From Chaenocephalus aceratus (taxonomy: Eukaryota; Chordata; Actinopteri; Perciformes; Channichthyidae): a stretch of DNA of 64,000 nucleotides. The translations under genes were made by a program, and so were the position numbers. The notes under the pieces are model-generated. The model did not search any database and was not told the origin of the DNA. It saw only the letters and a program-made list of their open reading frames with translations. Shown piece after piece: positions 44,347 to 56,044 of this stretch. The DNA lies in assembly GCA_023974075.1 (NCBI GenBank), contig JAMFTG010000217.1, positions 62,001 through 126,000 of the forward strand, in the 5' to 3' direction. Position 1 is the stretch's first letter. Every line of letters begins with the position of its first letter.

Positions 44347-46151
44347 CTTATACATCCATGGTTACATGGTATCTATGCACGGTAGCCTACTTACTTCCTG
44401 CTGTGGAGTGATGCATCATGGTACCTTGGTGGAGGCATTTCTGCCGCTAATTAGCAGTGTTTTATTTGGTTAATAATTGTTCGGGTGGTAATGGGAAATC
44501 TCTTCTGCTAAACATATAACATGTGTTCTCTCCTTTCCTCTATACTCTTCTCCATTTTCTATTTGTTTTGAGGTTATGAGAGGGGGATATGAACAGTATA
44601 TGAACTTGTTTTATGGTTAACTAGCATTGAAAAAGTATACCAATTACTTCATACTTAGCAATATGCAGACAAGTGGAACAAGTAGTCACACACACACCCC
44701 CACACATGTTCTGTCCATTTATTCTGAATATCTACACATTGATACAAACCGTCTGGATAAAATTAATCTGTTCATATCTACACAGCATATAAATAATCTT
44801 AGTGTGTGCTGTACATTAACATTAGTAAAGATCATGTGACCTTAGAGGCGGCCCTACACAGATATAATGTTCCAGTCAGACCAAGAAAACTCAGCTGTAC
44901 ATATAATATCAGTACACTATGAGAGGAGAAGCGTTGTGTTATCATGCAGTCTTATAGCGGCTTCTCCAGAACCTGCAAATTAACCGTCTGATCCTGTGAT
45001 CGTTGGATCCAGTCCAACATCAGCAGGACCAACTGGGATCATGGAATAAGGCTGATGTCTTCCTTTTGGTTTCTTGTTGCAGTCGTCAAGAAGAAAAGCA
45101 ACAATGAGATTTTAAAAAAAACAAACATTTGCTGTCGTCAGATATGACGCTGACCTCGCTGAAGCAGCCCTTTCACGTTAAGGCTTCAGGATGGGTGAAT
45201 GGCAGATAACGAACCAGATCATATTCTCTGCCACACATGCATATCAACCATCAATGCAACACAAATGACTCTTGCGTACCGGATGTAGCCTTCAGAGTGT
45301 AATCTGGATTGGTCTGCACTCATTTAAAATCTAATTGGAAAGACCGCGATAACGTTCACACAGCAGCGGCCAAACGGCGCCTGGTGGAGGTAGTGAGTAT
45401 TGCAGGGCTCTCTGCACTTCAACACCAGGTGAATGAATATGAATTGCATCTTCTCACTGCTTCCTGACAGGTGGCGAGTTTTAAATGTGGCCCGACATGG
45501 TTTGGAAAAGTCTAAACCCACTGATGCTGAAGCGCTTTTCTTCGAATGCGTCTTCACAGTCACAGGATGTAATGACCACTTTTTAAACTAACATATTGGG
45601 CTAAAAACAGGTTTCTACTTCAATGTATTCCCACGTCAGAGGAGGAATATGAGGTGAGAGGGAAACTACATGTGGCGTTGTAAAGTGATCTGGAAAACAT
45701 CCGGACATCTTGTTCAACCTAATTATTAATTTAGTCCCCATAAACATGTACATTAAAATCCAAAATCGCACATTTCCCCACACCAGTATGATATCAACGT
45801 GATATTTTTAACCAAAATAGTTATTTTTAAATCTATAAATCGCTCATAGATTATTTTCCTAATCTAACTTTACATAGATGTCGAATAAATTGTATATATA
45901 GTTTAAAAAATAGGCTGTGTCACATTATTCACAGGGACATACATGTATATTCTACATCTCGTACGGGGCGCTCTGCTAAAAACGAGTGATATTATTATTC
46001 CTATTAAAAACATGCTCTATTTGTGTCCTGGACGGTCAAATTAAAACGTACTTTATGACGTGATGCGGGGCCAGATCAATGGGTTTAGACATTTCATGGC
46101 AATTAAAAAGGCAAATAGAAAAACTAAAAATCATCACTTCCTGTAAACAAG

Positions 46152-46210
<59 letters not shown>

Positions 46211-46734
46211 ACGAGGGTCTCCTAACATTCACACATGAGCTCAGCTACATGTTGGTTTTGATTGGGGGGGGGGGGGGGCATCACTCCCAGTACCTCTGTT
46301 CCCGATGTTTGGTCACATGATGCGGTCCACTTCCATTCATAAAAAAACTGAGGTATTGAACAGAAGCAGCGGAGAGGCTTCACACCGACTTCTCTTTGAT
46401 CTTTTAATCATGTCCATTTTCTCTTCCTGTCACCAGCAGGAAGTGTGCTCGTTCCCATGGAGATCAGCAGCTCTTCATGCACGTCATGTTGCCTGTGCAT
46501 TGAAATTAAGTATCGCTAAAAGAAATGACTGTTGTTTCCCAGTATCAGTTTGACTGAAGTGGGGGGGTGGGGTGGGGGGGGGGGGGTCTGTCCACAGAAT
46601 CCACTGTAATTAACTTTAATGTTTCCCGAGGTGACGCTGGTCTCCTGCGAGCCTTCTGACCCCTCGTCTTCTAGTTTTTTCTCCTCACTGATGGAGCTCC
46701 TCTCAGATTTGGGGGGGGGGGGGGTCTCAGTTTC
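44347..46734 (-). other. Probable long 3' UTR of hmgcs1 and cenpa-hmgcs1 spacer
   Basis: About 2.4 kb, largely unique and without coding similarity. TTTATT at 44718-44723 would be AATAAA on the minus strand and could end a 2-kb UTR. Holds a (GT)n at 46154-46209 and three poly-G runs (about 46264-46278, 46560-46587, 46711-46724). Confidence 0.4.
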
Positions 46735-46876
46735 TCAGTTGCTGACGGGAGCCTCGGGGGTTGCTGGGATACGAGGCATCTTCTTGGCGGGACTGGGGAT
46801 GTGCTGCTGGAGGAAAACAAGGAAATGAACACTTTGGTAATAAACAAACATGGGCACAGATTAAAGAGTCCTTTCT

Positions 46877-46909
<33 letters not shown>

Positions 46910-49900
46910 CCTTTCTTATAATGTGTTATATAGGGTTTCTTTTTGCCTTTGCAGACCAGTTACATCAGGGGTGTCGAACTCAACGCCCCGACCTCATTTT
47001 ATGTGGCCCGCAAGAGCTTGCAAAGAATATAATATACAATAGATGTAATTGTTGAATATTTGCTTTCAATTACTTGCCCTAGACTTCTGCTTCCAGACGT
47101 AGCCAATAGGGGTGCAACGGTATTCGTCCCGTTCGACACCCCTGGATTAAAGAGTCCTTATTCTTCTTTTCCCCCTTTCATGTAGTGCAGGGGTTCTCAA
47201 AGTGCGGCCCGCGGGCCAATGGCGGCCCTCGGAAATGTTTCTAGCGGCCCGCGATAGTTAATGCGTGCGTTATATTTTAATCCTCCATGGTCGTATCTAG
47301 TAAGAATTGGAATGGAATTTAAGAATGGTAAAACTGCGCCCCCTGGGTTGTCATTCCTAAATTATGAATGACAGCTTGTGGAAAGTTTGCTCGACTACTG
47401 GTTGCATGGCAACTAGGCATCTCGCGAGTTGCGGTAATTGGTTAGTACAATAAAGAAAGGATTTGTTTTGGAATTATTTTGTGTTCCGTTTTTCTTGGGC
47501 GGCCCTCAATCCAATATTGGGTACCTAAGTTGGCCCTCACTCATCAAAACGTTGAGAACCCCTGATGTAGTGTGTTATAGAAGTTTGAGTGCATGTAAAC
47601 GGTCTGCAAAGGCTAAAATCCCCGTGTTCCCTCCACTGACGTCACTAATACTATAGTATAAAGTAACGGTGAATATAGCCTCAACAACAGGGCTCTGAAT
47701 GACCTGGATGAACATCAGATATGTCCCTGTACCTCTGTGGCGCAGGTGGAGCGGACCCCCTCTGGCTCTGCAGACAGCTCTATGCTGGGGGCGCTGCGGG
47801 CGTACTCCCTGCGGTGCTTCTCATCCACTCGGGTCAGGTACCACGTCCCGGGGAACAGATCCTCCACCGAGCTGCTGGGGACGTAGGGGGCTGTGTGGGG
47901 GGGAGGAAGGAGGAAGGAGGTGAGAAACGCAGGATCGAAGATATCAAAACAAAGCCTTCTTAATTTTTACTTTATTATTTATATACCCCTTTTGTTTGTT
48001 CACCATGTAAAGCGGCCTTGGGTCCCTTGAAGGGCGCTATACAAATGTAATCTATTGTTAAAGCCGGCGGTTTATGCAGTTTAACTTCCTGACATAACAG
48101 CCTATAGCATTCGTCTGTAAGCATCTAATAATGTATTTATCACTACAACATGTCTTATTTCCCTGTACAGTATTTAATAAGCAGTATTTATTTTATTTGA
48201 CTTCATCAAAGCCTTTCTGCTGATGATATAACGCCCCCACAGACGGCCGGACCCCGTCTCAGCAGGGGCCGTACTCATACCTAAGTGATGCGTGTCCTGT
48301 CTCAGCTTCATGCACTCGGAGAAGGCGGCAGGAGAAACCTTCTGCCTGGAGTCCAGGCGCAGCTTCAGGTCGCTCAGGCTGGACACCAGTTTGTCCAGAG
48401 CAGATCCTGGATCAGAGTTAACCTTCCGTTAGTTTCCACCGTGTTATAATGACTGCACTCACACGCTCAGAGCCGTGTCCTCACCTGGCGTGTGGTCCTG
48501 CGTGACTCTGATGGAATACAGCGTGGCAGCGAAGCCCGAGCCGTAGGAGAAAACTCCGACTCTCTGTCCGGCTATCTGAGCGGAGCTGTGTCTGCAATGG
48601 AGGAAACACACATTCTATTGAAACACACACACACACACACCTCAACTCTTCATCTGTTTCATTCATGAGTCCTCTACAGTCCGAACACGTTCTGTGTGCA
48701 GGGACTTCACGGAGCAACTGAGAGCACATGTCCTGTTTGTAACTGTGTAATCAGCTATTGTTGTACTTTAAGATTATAGGTTGAAATGTACGGGATAGGT
48801 CCAAATGAAATAAGATGCGTTCGCTTTAAGATGAAGTAGCATCAGGTAAATATGGGAGTTGGTCAGTGAGTCCTGTCAGCTCTGAGAATTACATTCAGAC
48901 ATTTTGTTACTTGGGCATTTATGCATTCCCGGACGGATAGACTTCCTGCCTCTTGATCACATGACTGCAGCGAGAGGTGAGACAGGCAGGAGAGTGATAC
49001 GTACGTTGCGATGAGCGATGCCAGGCAGCCGTAGACCGAGGGCGTGTACATGTTTCCGTTCTGGTTGGAGACGAGCAGGGAGTGCTTGGTCTTCTTCTCA
49101 AACATCTCTGAGCTGGCCTTCAAGAAAGCCTTCTCCACGTCCCGGTCGAAGTACGTCTCCTCTGGCTTCACGTCTCTGTGATTCAAACACACACGGGATG
49201 AGAAAGAGTTTCCTCGTGGCGTCACTGAACAACAGAGCCTGAGAATTACGATGTGTTTTTCAAAGAGAGCATGATTTACAAATAATCTTCACACTTCTTA
49301 CTGGCATGGTTTTAAGAAACTGACTAATAGTACGGCGAGGGGACACATGTACAAAAGACATGAACAAGTGGATTTTGCACGACAGGTGACCTTTAACGCA
49401 GGTGTTTCGCTCCAGAGTGTTGCTGCGGGCGTACCTGAAGGCTTCGAGGCCGGTGAAGGGTCCCGTCTCAGTGTTGGGGTTGGGGTGGAGCAGGAAGTCG
49501 TTGAGCATCAGCCTGGCCAGAGACTTCTGCACCAGCTTGCAGTACGGAGAGTGGAAGACCAGGTAGCTGAAGTCCTCCAGGCTGAAGCGCTCCTCTGAGC
49601 CCTCTGAGGGGAAGAGGAACAAACTGCTCTCAAGCATTCACGACACACACACAGCAGGAGACACATCAGAGTCGTATACTTTGGTCGTGTGAAGCTTCTT
49701 CAACTGTGAAGTGTTTTTGGTATTTCTCTCAAGTCTAATAGTTGAAAAACTCCAGAAGCGATCAAGAGAAGTATTCGCAAATGTTCCTTTTAATACGAGT
49801 AGAAATATTTAAAGTGGACCTATCATGCTATATTTGAAAAATGTATTGTAAGGCCATACCCATGCAAAACATGTCTGTGAAGGTTTAACCAATCAGATCC

Positions 49901-52900
49901 CCCGTTGTAGCCATGCCTCATTCTGCTCTCACCCCTCGTTTGAAGCCCTGTTAGAGAAACGCGGATTTTGGGTCCTTAGCTTGAAAAAAAAGAAAGAGGA
50001 GGAGGCGGAGCTAATGCCTGATCAGAATTCTACCGAAGTTAAATTCTGCTGTGATAAAACGCCATCCTGTTCTAAACCACATCAAAGATTATTTCTGAAA
50101 CAGTATGGCGCTCAAATGCTTTTTCTCTTGCAGGTTTACCACAAGGCGAGTTCCTTTTTTATTTCCTGCTTTTTAAAAACACATGTGCGCAGCGGCTCCA
50201 GTACAGGTTAGCTCTGAGTGTTAGCGAGGCTCGCTAATGTCAACAAAGACCAGATTACGTCAGGCATTGTTTCTGATGGCAACTCTCTGTGGGTCCGCCG
50301 ACGTCAGAGCGGATGGAATCTGTATCCGCTCGTTGTACACCCGTTTTTAAAAGATTTGGGTACGGAGGAAAAGAGAGAGGGTTTTATTTCCTGACGCTGC
50401 GTGAGTTCTCCGACGCACCGGGGACACATCTATGTATGAAAGACATCACAAAGTGCATTTTGCATGATAGGTCCCCTTTAAATATATTACAAGGAAGCGG
50501 TTAAAAGATGATAACTGAGTAAGCCACAAATGGAAGGATCTTGTCTAAGAAATATGGACTGGAGTCTGGACTGCATTATTTGCACACGCCACTCATCTGG
50601 TTTCTCCTCTTTGCACACGGCTCTAGGCACCAAACGAGCTCATTTAAAAAGGTCAGGAGCACGGCCACATGCTAACCAGCTGATGAGCCAACAAAGCCCA
50701 CGATCCCAACCTGGAGAGCAGAGCGATCATTCAGCGCATTATGTACACTTCATAATGTGTCTGCAACGGCCTCTTGTTCGCACATGTGGTACATGAGGTT
50801 AAAGGCTCATGTCATTAAAGCACTTTGTGCTCAGTGAACGGACGTAAACGTCTTAGCACGGCGAGCCGGTAGTGTTCTAAACCTCTTAACTAATCAGCCG
50901 TTAGAGAGACTTTGATTATCAGAGCAAACGGGAGAGGAAGAGGCAACGCAGTGTCTGTCAACTGGAACATGACAACACAAGTTTTTTGCCGGAGACATAA
51001 AGAGGCGGAGTCACGCCCAACTACCTCCGCCCCATGGGACCTTATTTCAGAAAGATTGTGCATTGAAGTCGATGGAGAGACAAAACGTATCTTTCCATCC
51101 CGTTTGAATTGTGCCATGAATTACACACATGATGTTTGTCGATCTTAAAAAATAATTTCCGTGTAAAAAAAGTCACAGTTTATCGTAAAACTGTTGAAAT
51201 AAAAGACGATGAAAAATACGCAACTAGAAAGACTACAAATCCCAGAGTCCCGGTCCCGCATGCTGGCTCTCAGGAACCGACTAACTCCCCTTGTGTGTGT
51301 GCAGCTCTCAACGCGCCCAGACTTGGAGTGATTTCCACCTCGTTTAATACTTTCCGCCTCGTTCTGACAGAAAGAAGTGAAATGTTTCAACGTGACGGCC
51401 GTCTGGGTGTGTGGTGCGAGGTGGGAGATGTAGTTCATTGAGCGGTTTCACAAACAAAGTGTTACTTCACAGTTTTACGGCACATTTAAACAAATTTGAC
51501 TTTCAAAATTATCTTTTAGATTGACAAACATCATGTGTGTAATTCGTGGCTCAATTCAAACGGGATGGAAAGATAGCTTTTCTCTCTCCATCGACTTCAA
51601 TACATACTTTTTCAGAAATAATGTCCCACGGAGGAAAGGGAGGGACTTCGCTCTATCGATGGGTATTTGTACGTTTTACTAAAAAAGCAGCACACGGGGC
51701 TCGTGGCTGATGCCATGGAAACGGCTGTGACTTCATCTTCCACGTGACAGTGTGTTTCTCACTGGCTCCTTTCAGCAGCAGCTCAACAGAATAACGTCCG
51801 CACTTCTTCATATGAACACTGCACAGTTCTGCCGGCTGACATTTCCTTTGCTGGAGCAAATCTGTGGTCTGCACATGTTGCCTAGTATCAGTCACGTACT
51901 ACTCACAACTTCTGCTTATGGTAAACCAAGAGGGAGTTGAGTACGAGTTCATGTCACACCCACATCTGTCCCGTCAGCCTCCACTTGCCGTTAGCTTTGA
52001 TGCAACACAAGCCTGGAACAAGCTGCGCCCAACCCACGGTTCAGCAGCCTCTCTCCAGATCCTTTAACCGCGCCTTATCTCTGCACTTTGAGCAGTATTT
52101 TATCGCTTTTACGAATCGTCTTGTTTTGAATGTTAAATGCCGATGTGAAGCAATTTGAATTGTCTTAAAATGTGCTATGCAGATAACCTTGAACCTTGAA
52201 CCTTGTAAACGTCGGAGGATCATTCTATGGATGATCTTTGACCCACCTCTCTGCCACTGCGCGTGGATCTTGTTGCGGTACACAGCGTAGCAGCGGTCCA
52301 AGGCGCTCAGGTAGCACTCGATGGACAGCTTTCCGTCCACCACGGGATACTCCGACATCAGGTCGGGCTTGTAGAAGTCGTAGGCGTGCTGCATGTGGGT
52401 TCCTCTCAGACCTGCGGGAGACATTTAGATTCTTCGATAAGTCAGACGTGTCTCGGCGTGCATGGCTGAATGTCTAATGCTGAGGTTTCCAAACACATCT
52501 TCGCAAAAATATTATTTACCGTACTTTCCGGACTATAAAGCGCACCTGCATATGAGCCGCAGCAGCTAAACTGTCCGTCTGTCTTGCTCTCGTTCTGTCT
52601 CTCGGTTCCACTTTTACTTTGGCGCGCTACCTGTCTCACTCTTTTCCGGCCTCCAGCTTCTCCTGCTGGAGCCCGCCGCTTAAAGGTGGCGGGCGCGGAC
52701 CGGTCCTAGAGCCCGTAGTGTTAAAGGTGGTTAATTGTACCTGTAAAATCCATAGATTTAGGAGGTTCCCTAGTGGCCGTTAGCGGTACAAAAAAAATAG
52801 GGAAAAAAGTCGCGGCTTCTAGTCCGAAAAGTACGGTTTTATGCTCACTATAAAAAAAGTTTCTGTTAATAAACCTTCGCAGAATGACGGTGCTAGCTTC

Positions 52901-54009
52901 TGATGATTGAGTTCAACACTCGTCTTACCTGTGCACGTTGTAAACATCGCTCAGTGATACATTACAACGATAAGAATCACAAAGTAAACAGAGATCCTGA
53001 AAGAACCTTCACAGTGGAGAGGATCTGATCACAACAGCTCAGTCGGTAAACATCGTGATGATGGGATCAGCCGATTGCTCGTTTTACTATTAACAATTTC
53101 CTTTGGGATAAATAAACTCTTATCTTATCAATAAGTCAATGATTGAAGAGTGCTGCCTGATCGTTGTGCACACACGCCCTCCTCACTGACCTCGTTCAAA
53201 GGCCAGCGGAGCGTTGGGCCCCACCAGCATGGCCACGGCGCCGGCCCCTCCGGTGGGCCGCGCACTTCCTGAGGCGTAAACAGCAATGTCCCCCGCGACA
53301 ACCACAGCGTACCGGCCTGCAGGGGGGAGACACGAGGACACGGGTCACAGAACGTACAGTACACACACGAGTATCGGTATCAGACAGGACTTTGAACAGA
53401 GTGTTTTGTTTAACGAGTACGGCTGATAAGAGAGACATCTTTCTGCTGTCGGCTCTGAAGCGATGACGAACACTTCTTAATGATGCTACACTTCAATAAT
53501 GAAAAGAAAACCATGTTAAAATGTCAACACATCCAAATGTACCCAATCCTGTCCACTCACCATCCCAGGAGCTGGACTCCACCCAGTTGACCGCGTTGAA
53601 GAGAGCCGCCGTGCCCCCGTAGCAGGCGTTGGTGGTGTCGATGCCCTCCACATCTGTATTACCAGAGTCCTCAAACAGCTGCATGAGGACCGTCTTCACC
53701 GACTTGGACTTGTCGATGATGGTCTCGGTGCCGACCTCCAGGCGACCCACGCTGTCGTAGGAGAGGGCCGTTCCTTTCCATGAGCTTCTGGACCGCGGTG
53801 AGGCACAGCGAGTTGATGTCCTCGCGGTCCGAGCAGAAGCCCATGCGGTCCTGGCCGAGCCCCACGGTGTATTTACCGGGCGCCACGCCGTCCTCCTGCT
53901 CCAGCTCCGTCTGGTCCACGAACTGCGACGGCAAGTACAGCTCCAAGGCAATGATGCCCACATCTTTGGGCCATGGTCCCAGGCTACTGATCGGGGCTGA
54001 TCCTGGCAT
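46735..54009 (-). CDS. hmgcs1: Hydroxymethylglutaryl-CoA synthase, cytosolic
   Basis: Condenses acetyl-CoA with acetoacetyl-CoA to HMG-CoA in the cytosolic mevalonate/sterol pathway. Coding exons (minus): 54009-53561, 53316-53191, 52411-52247, 49603-49435, 49175-49005, 48591-48485, 48406-48281, 47890-47733, 46806-46735. Seen: [20 protein letters not shown] start, with no mitochondrial presequence, so HMGCS1 rather than HMGCS2; RLEVGTET with the catalytic Glu; [17 protein letters not shown] with the active-site Cys; [16 protein letters not shown] with the catalytic His; and a C-terminal [20 protein letters not shown]. The exon total is 1543 nt. One extra base in exon 1, CCC instead of CC on the coding strand (53765-53767), shifts frame between QKLMERNG and LSYDSVGR; without it, 513 aa (human 520). 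All other exons are intact, which suggests a base-call error or very recent mutation. Confidence 0.95.
46879..46907. repeat. Poly-G run in last hmgcs1 intron
   Basis: Twenty-nine consecutive G on the plus strand (poly-C in the hmgcs1 pre-mRNA). Long runs are common miscount sites. Confidence 0.9.
46969..47144. mobile_element. hAT-type MITE, short copy in last hmgcs1 intron
   Basis: Ends CAGGGGTGTCGAACTCAACG and GTTCGACACCCCTG are inverted. The GTGGCCCGCAAGAGCTTGCA segment matches the MITE at 32734-33110. GATTAAAGAGTCCTT lies directly right of it (47145-47159) and again 110 bp left of it (46859-46873). Confidence 0.7.
47180..47572. mobile_element. hAT-type MITE with perfect 8-bp target duplication (47188-47564)
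   Basis: ATGTAGTG at 47180-47187 and 47565-47572. Ends CAGGGGTTCTCAAAGTGCGG and AAAACGTTGAGAACCCCTG. The GCGGCCCGCGGGCCAATGGC motif is typical of this family. No ORF. Confidence 0.9.
47965..48060. repeat. L2/CR1-type LINE tail in hmgcs1 intron
   Basis: ATGTAAAGCGGCCTTGGGTC followed by GGGCGCTATACAAATGTAA, a typical fish LINE 3' end lacking the rest of the element. Confidence 0.5.
49330..49397. mobile_element. MITE terminus fragment in hmgcs1 intron
   Basis: GAGGGGACACATGTACAAAA, AAGTGGATTTTGCAC and GACAGGTGACCTTTAA match the terminal part of the MITE at 49809-50481 and the unit of the cenpa minisatellite. It ends about 40 bp from an hmgcs1 exon. Confidence 0.65.
49809..50481. mobile_element. 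TTAA-flanked MITE family C in hmgcs1 intron
   Basis: TTAA at both ends. Inverted ends AGTGGACCTATCATGC and GCATGATAGGTCCCCT. The right sub-terminal region has CGGGGACACATCTATGTATG then AAAGACATCACAAAGTGCAT, the sequence from which the 37-bp cenpa array appears to be built. No transposase. Confidence 0.8.
51000..51660. repeat. Large imperfect fold-back element, hmgcs1 intron 3
   Basis: About 150 bases around 51030-51190 reappear inverted at about 51460-51625: CAAACATCATGTGTGTAATT pairs with AATTACACACATGATGTTTG, and TCAAACGGGATGGAAAGATA pairs with TATCTTTCCATCCCGTTTGA. The spacer is about 270 bp. A palindromic non-autonomous transposon is likely; class unknown. Confidence 0.75.
52519..52836. 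mobile_element. MITE with CCGTACTTTCCGGACTA ends, hmgcs1 intron 2
   Basis: Left end CCGTACTTTCCGGACTATAA and right end CTAGTCCGAAAAGTACGG are inverted repeats with one or two mismatches. The target duplication is not clear. No ORF. Confidence 0.65.
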
Positions 54010-54540
54010 CCTGGAGGAGAGAGAGGAGGCGTTGGTGTTATTTTAATGGGATCAGTGTGTGTGTTGTCAGTGTACAGTCTCATGGACGCTGATGTTGAAA
54101 TGGATGAATCAACAGGGTGCTGCTCACACACACGGAACACAAGCCGTCAGAATAATAAGGAAAAGGAGAGCTCCATCAGGCAAACTAGCTTTCAAACCAT
54201 GTGAGACATCTGGTAACTTTAGACACGAGACATTATCTGTGTGTCGCTGTTAGAGGTCTAACAGTATGTCTCAGCTAATGTAAGGGGAGCCATCTGGCAC
54301 TGACCAACAGGCATGTTAGCTAACGCCATGTCAGTGTGTACGGTGCTTGCGATACTATCATCTGCCTGCCTGGTGTTTAAAATCTAACGACACACCGGGT
54401 TGCACACACACCACTAGCTAAGCTTACAAAAGAGACAGCAAACCACACAGGAATGTGCTAACGCTAGCTTCTCCAAATCCACAAGCAGGACCGTTTTAAA
54501 GCCACGTTTTGCTATCATTTGTCGTTCATTTAAAAGATTA

Positions 54541-54680
54541 CACATACCTCACCGGCTAGATACAAGAGATTGTGTTTGTAGATAACGTTATGGACAGTGG
54601 AGAGGAAACTAGGTGAAAGGGCAGCGGGATTTCCTGGAATTTAAGTCCGAAATCTGTAACCCCGTCACATTGGAGGGTCG
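54541..54680 (-). other. Alternative hmgcs1 upstream exon candidate
   Basis: On the minus strand AGCCGGTGAG|GTATGTG gives a donor with its exon end at 54548, preceded by an ATTGG/CCAAT motif at 54669-54673. It could be an alternative first exon or chance; the 55.7-kb candidate is as good. Confidence 0.25.
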
Positions 54681-55029
54681 ATGATAAGAACATAGGTTTG
54701 TTTAGCGTTAGGTTTCAGTGTTTAGAAACACATTTAAAGTAGATTAAAAACTATATTCAGGACACCGAATTAGCTAGGTCATGATAAAAGACATAAAATA
54801 TACAGCTAGATTGCAACCCGGACCAATTAGCGGACGGACCCACTTCCTCTCCAACGGCTAGCACACACATTTATATTTCATAAACACATTTCTCAACATT
54901 TCCCCAGTTTTTATTTCACTTTCTAAATTAAATTATACAAACAGTTAATTAAATTATGCAAAAGTAAAAAAGCCCAACAATTTGAGACATGTCTAAACAC
55001 TTTAATTCCTGAATGAACACTGATGTATT

Positions 55030-55414
55030 GTCATACTGATATTCTGTACAAACTGTGAAGTCCACTGAGACAAATTTGTGATATTGGGCTATATAAATAA
55101 ACATTGATTTATTGATTGATTGATTGATTGATAGATTGATTGGTTGATAGATAGATAGATTTATGTTTAAGTGCCTCGGTCACCTTTGCATGCCAGATAG
55201 CTGCCTGCCAAAGGACATCTTATACAGCGAGCAGAGCACTGGTTCCAGAGGCAGAGGACGACCACTGCTGCGCTTCAAGGATGTCAAGGATGTCGTGAAG
55301 CGTGACAACAAGACCCGGGACATTGTGACGGGCGGCTGGGAGAGGCTGGCAGAGGACCGGGCGAAGGGGCGCCAGCAGCTGCGCCAAAGTAGTGACAGAC
55401 TTGAAAAAGACTGA
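55030..55414 (+). mobile_element. LINE fragments in hmgcs1 5' region
   Basis: 55040-55140 is the GTACAAACTGTGAAGTCCAC ... GGGCTATATAAATAAACATT tail plus (ATTG)n. 55163-55414 encodes FKCLGHLCMPDSCLPKDILY and GSRGRGRPLLRFKDVKD, then DIVTGGWERLAEDRAKGRQQ, a LINE polyprotein C-terminus. Two different retrotransposon remnants lie side by side. Confidence 0.75.
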
Positions 55415-55677
55415 ATTCGTGGACTTGCTCAAACACGTGGACGTACTGTATCTCTCTGATTGAACTGTACAATCTCTGGTAAATTTCTTGCCACAAAATG
55501 TGTATTGGAAAATGGTTCAATAGTTTGGATGAAAATAATTTACACAGTTAGACCTCCGTATTTTCTACAACTATCCTGATTTAACCACAATTACAAAGAT
55601 AAACACAAATACACAGCCATGTTCATGCCTGCTGTCTTTGGGATTAAACACTTGCAGTTCAAAGTGAAGCTCCTCAC

Positions 55678-55780
55678 CTGTGTGTGAAGTTAACTCCAGA
55701 GACACGATAGTTATCACTCGGTGTTACTTGTTTCCAGCCCAACAGTGTTTGACAGGCCGGCAGCGATCTGTGTTTATATG
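55678..55780 (-). other. hmgcs1 5' noncoding exon (proposed)
   Basis: The minus strand reads CTTCACACACAG|GTGAGG with the exon end at 55678, directly downstream of a CCAAT-rich upstream region. An intron of 1.67 kb would join it to the acceptor at 54010/54011 just before the ATG. HMGCS1 genes normally have a 5' UTR intron. Confidence 0.45.
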
Positions 55781-55818
55781 AAGCGACGGAGAGCGGAACA
55801 GCCTACCTGGCCAACTGA

Positions 55819-55968
55819 CCAATCACAGCTCACAAACAACATGCAGCGCTACCTAGTCCCGCAGATTTCTTGCCAATCGGCGAGTGGGAAACACAACCAC
55901 GCGCCAGAGCAGTATCTGCTGTCCAATGGGGTGAGTTGTACGATGTCTGGTGAGAAAAAACCGCCAAT
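55819..55968 (-). promoter_or_regulatory. hmgcs1 promoter: four CCAAT boxes and an SRE-like site
   Basis: CCAAT (plus-strand orientation) at 55819, 55873, 55923 and 55964. On the minus strand CTCACCCCAT (55935-55926) resembles a sterol regulatory element and runs straight into ATTGG. NF-Y sites next to SREs are the known architecture of SREBP-controlled sterol genes. The assignment is inferred. Confidence 0.5.
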
Positions 55969-56044
55969 CAGAGTGCGACAGTCCTTCCTGGCGCGGTGGA
56001 CACAGCACTGAGCAACGGAGCAGCGTGTCCATGGCAACAGTCAA

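Noticed and set aside
53493..54140. 215-aa minus ORF as a distinct protein
   Set aside because: Only its central part matches hmgcs1 (after the frameshift). The ends are out-of-frame exon sequence and intron.
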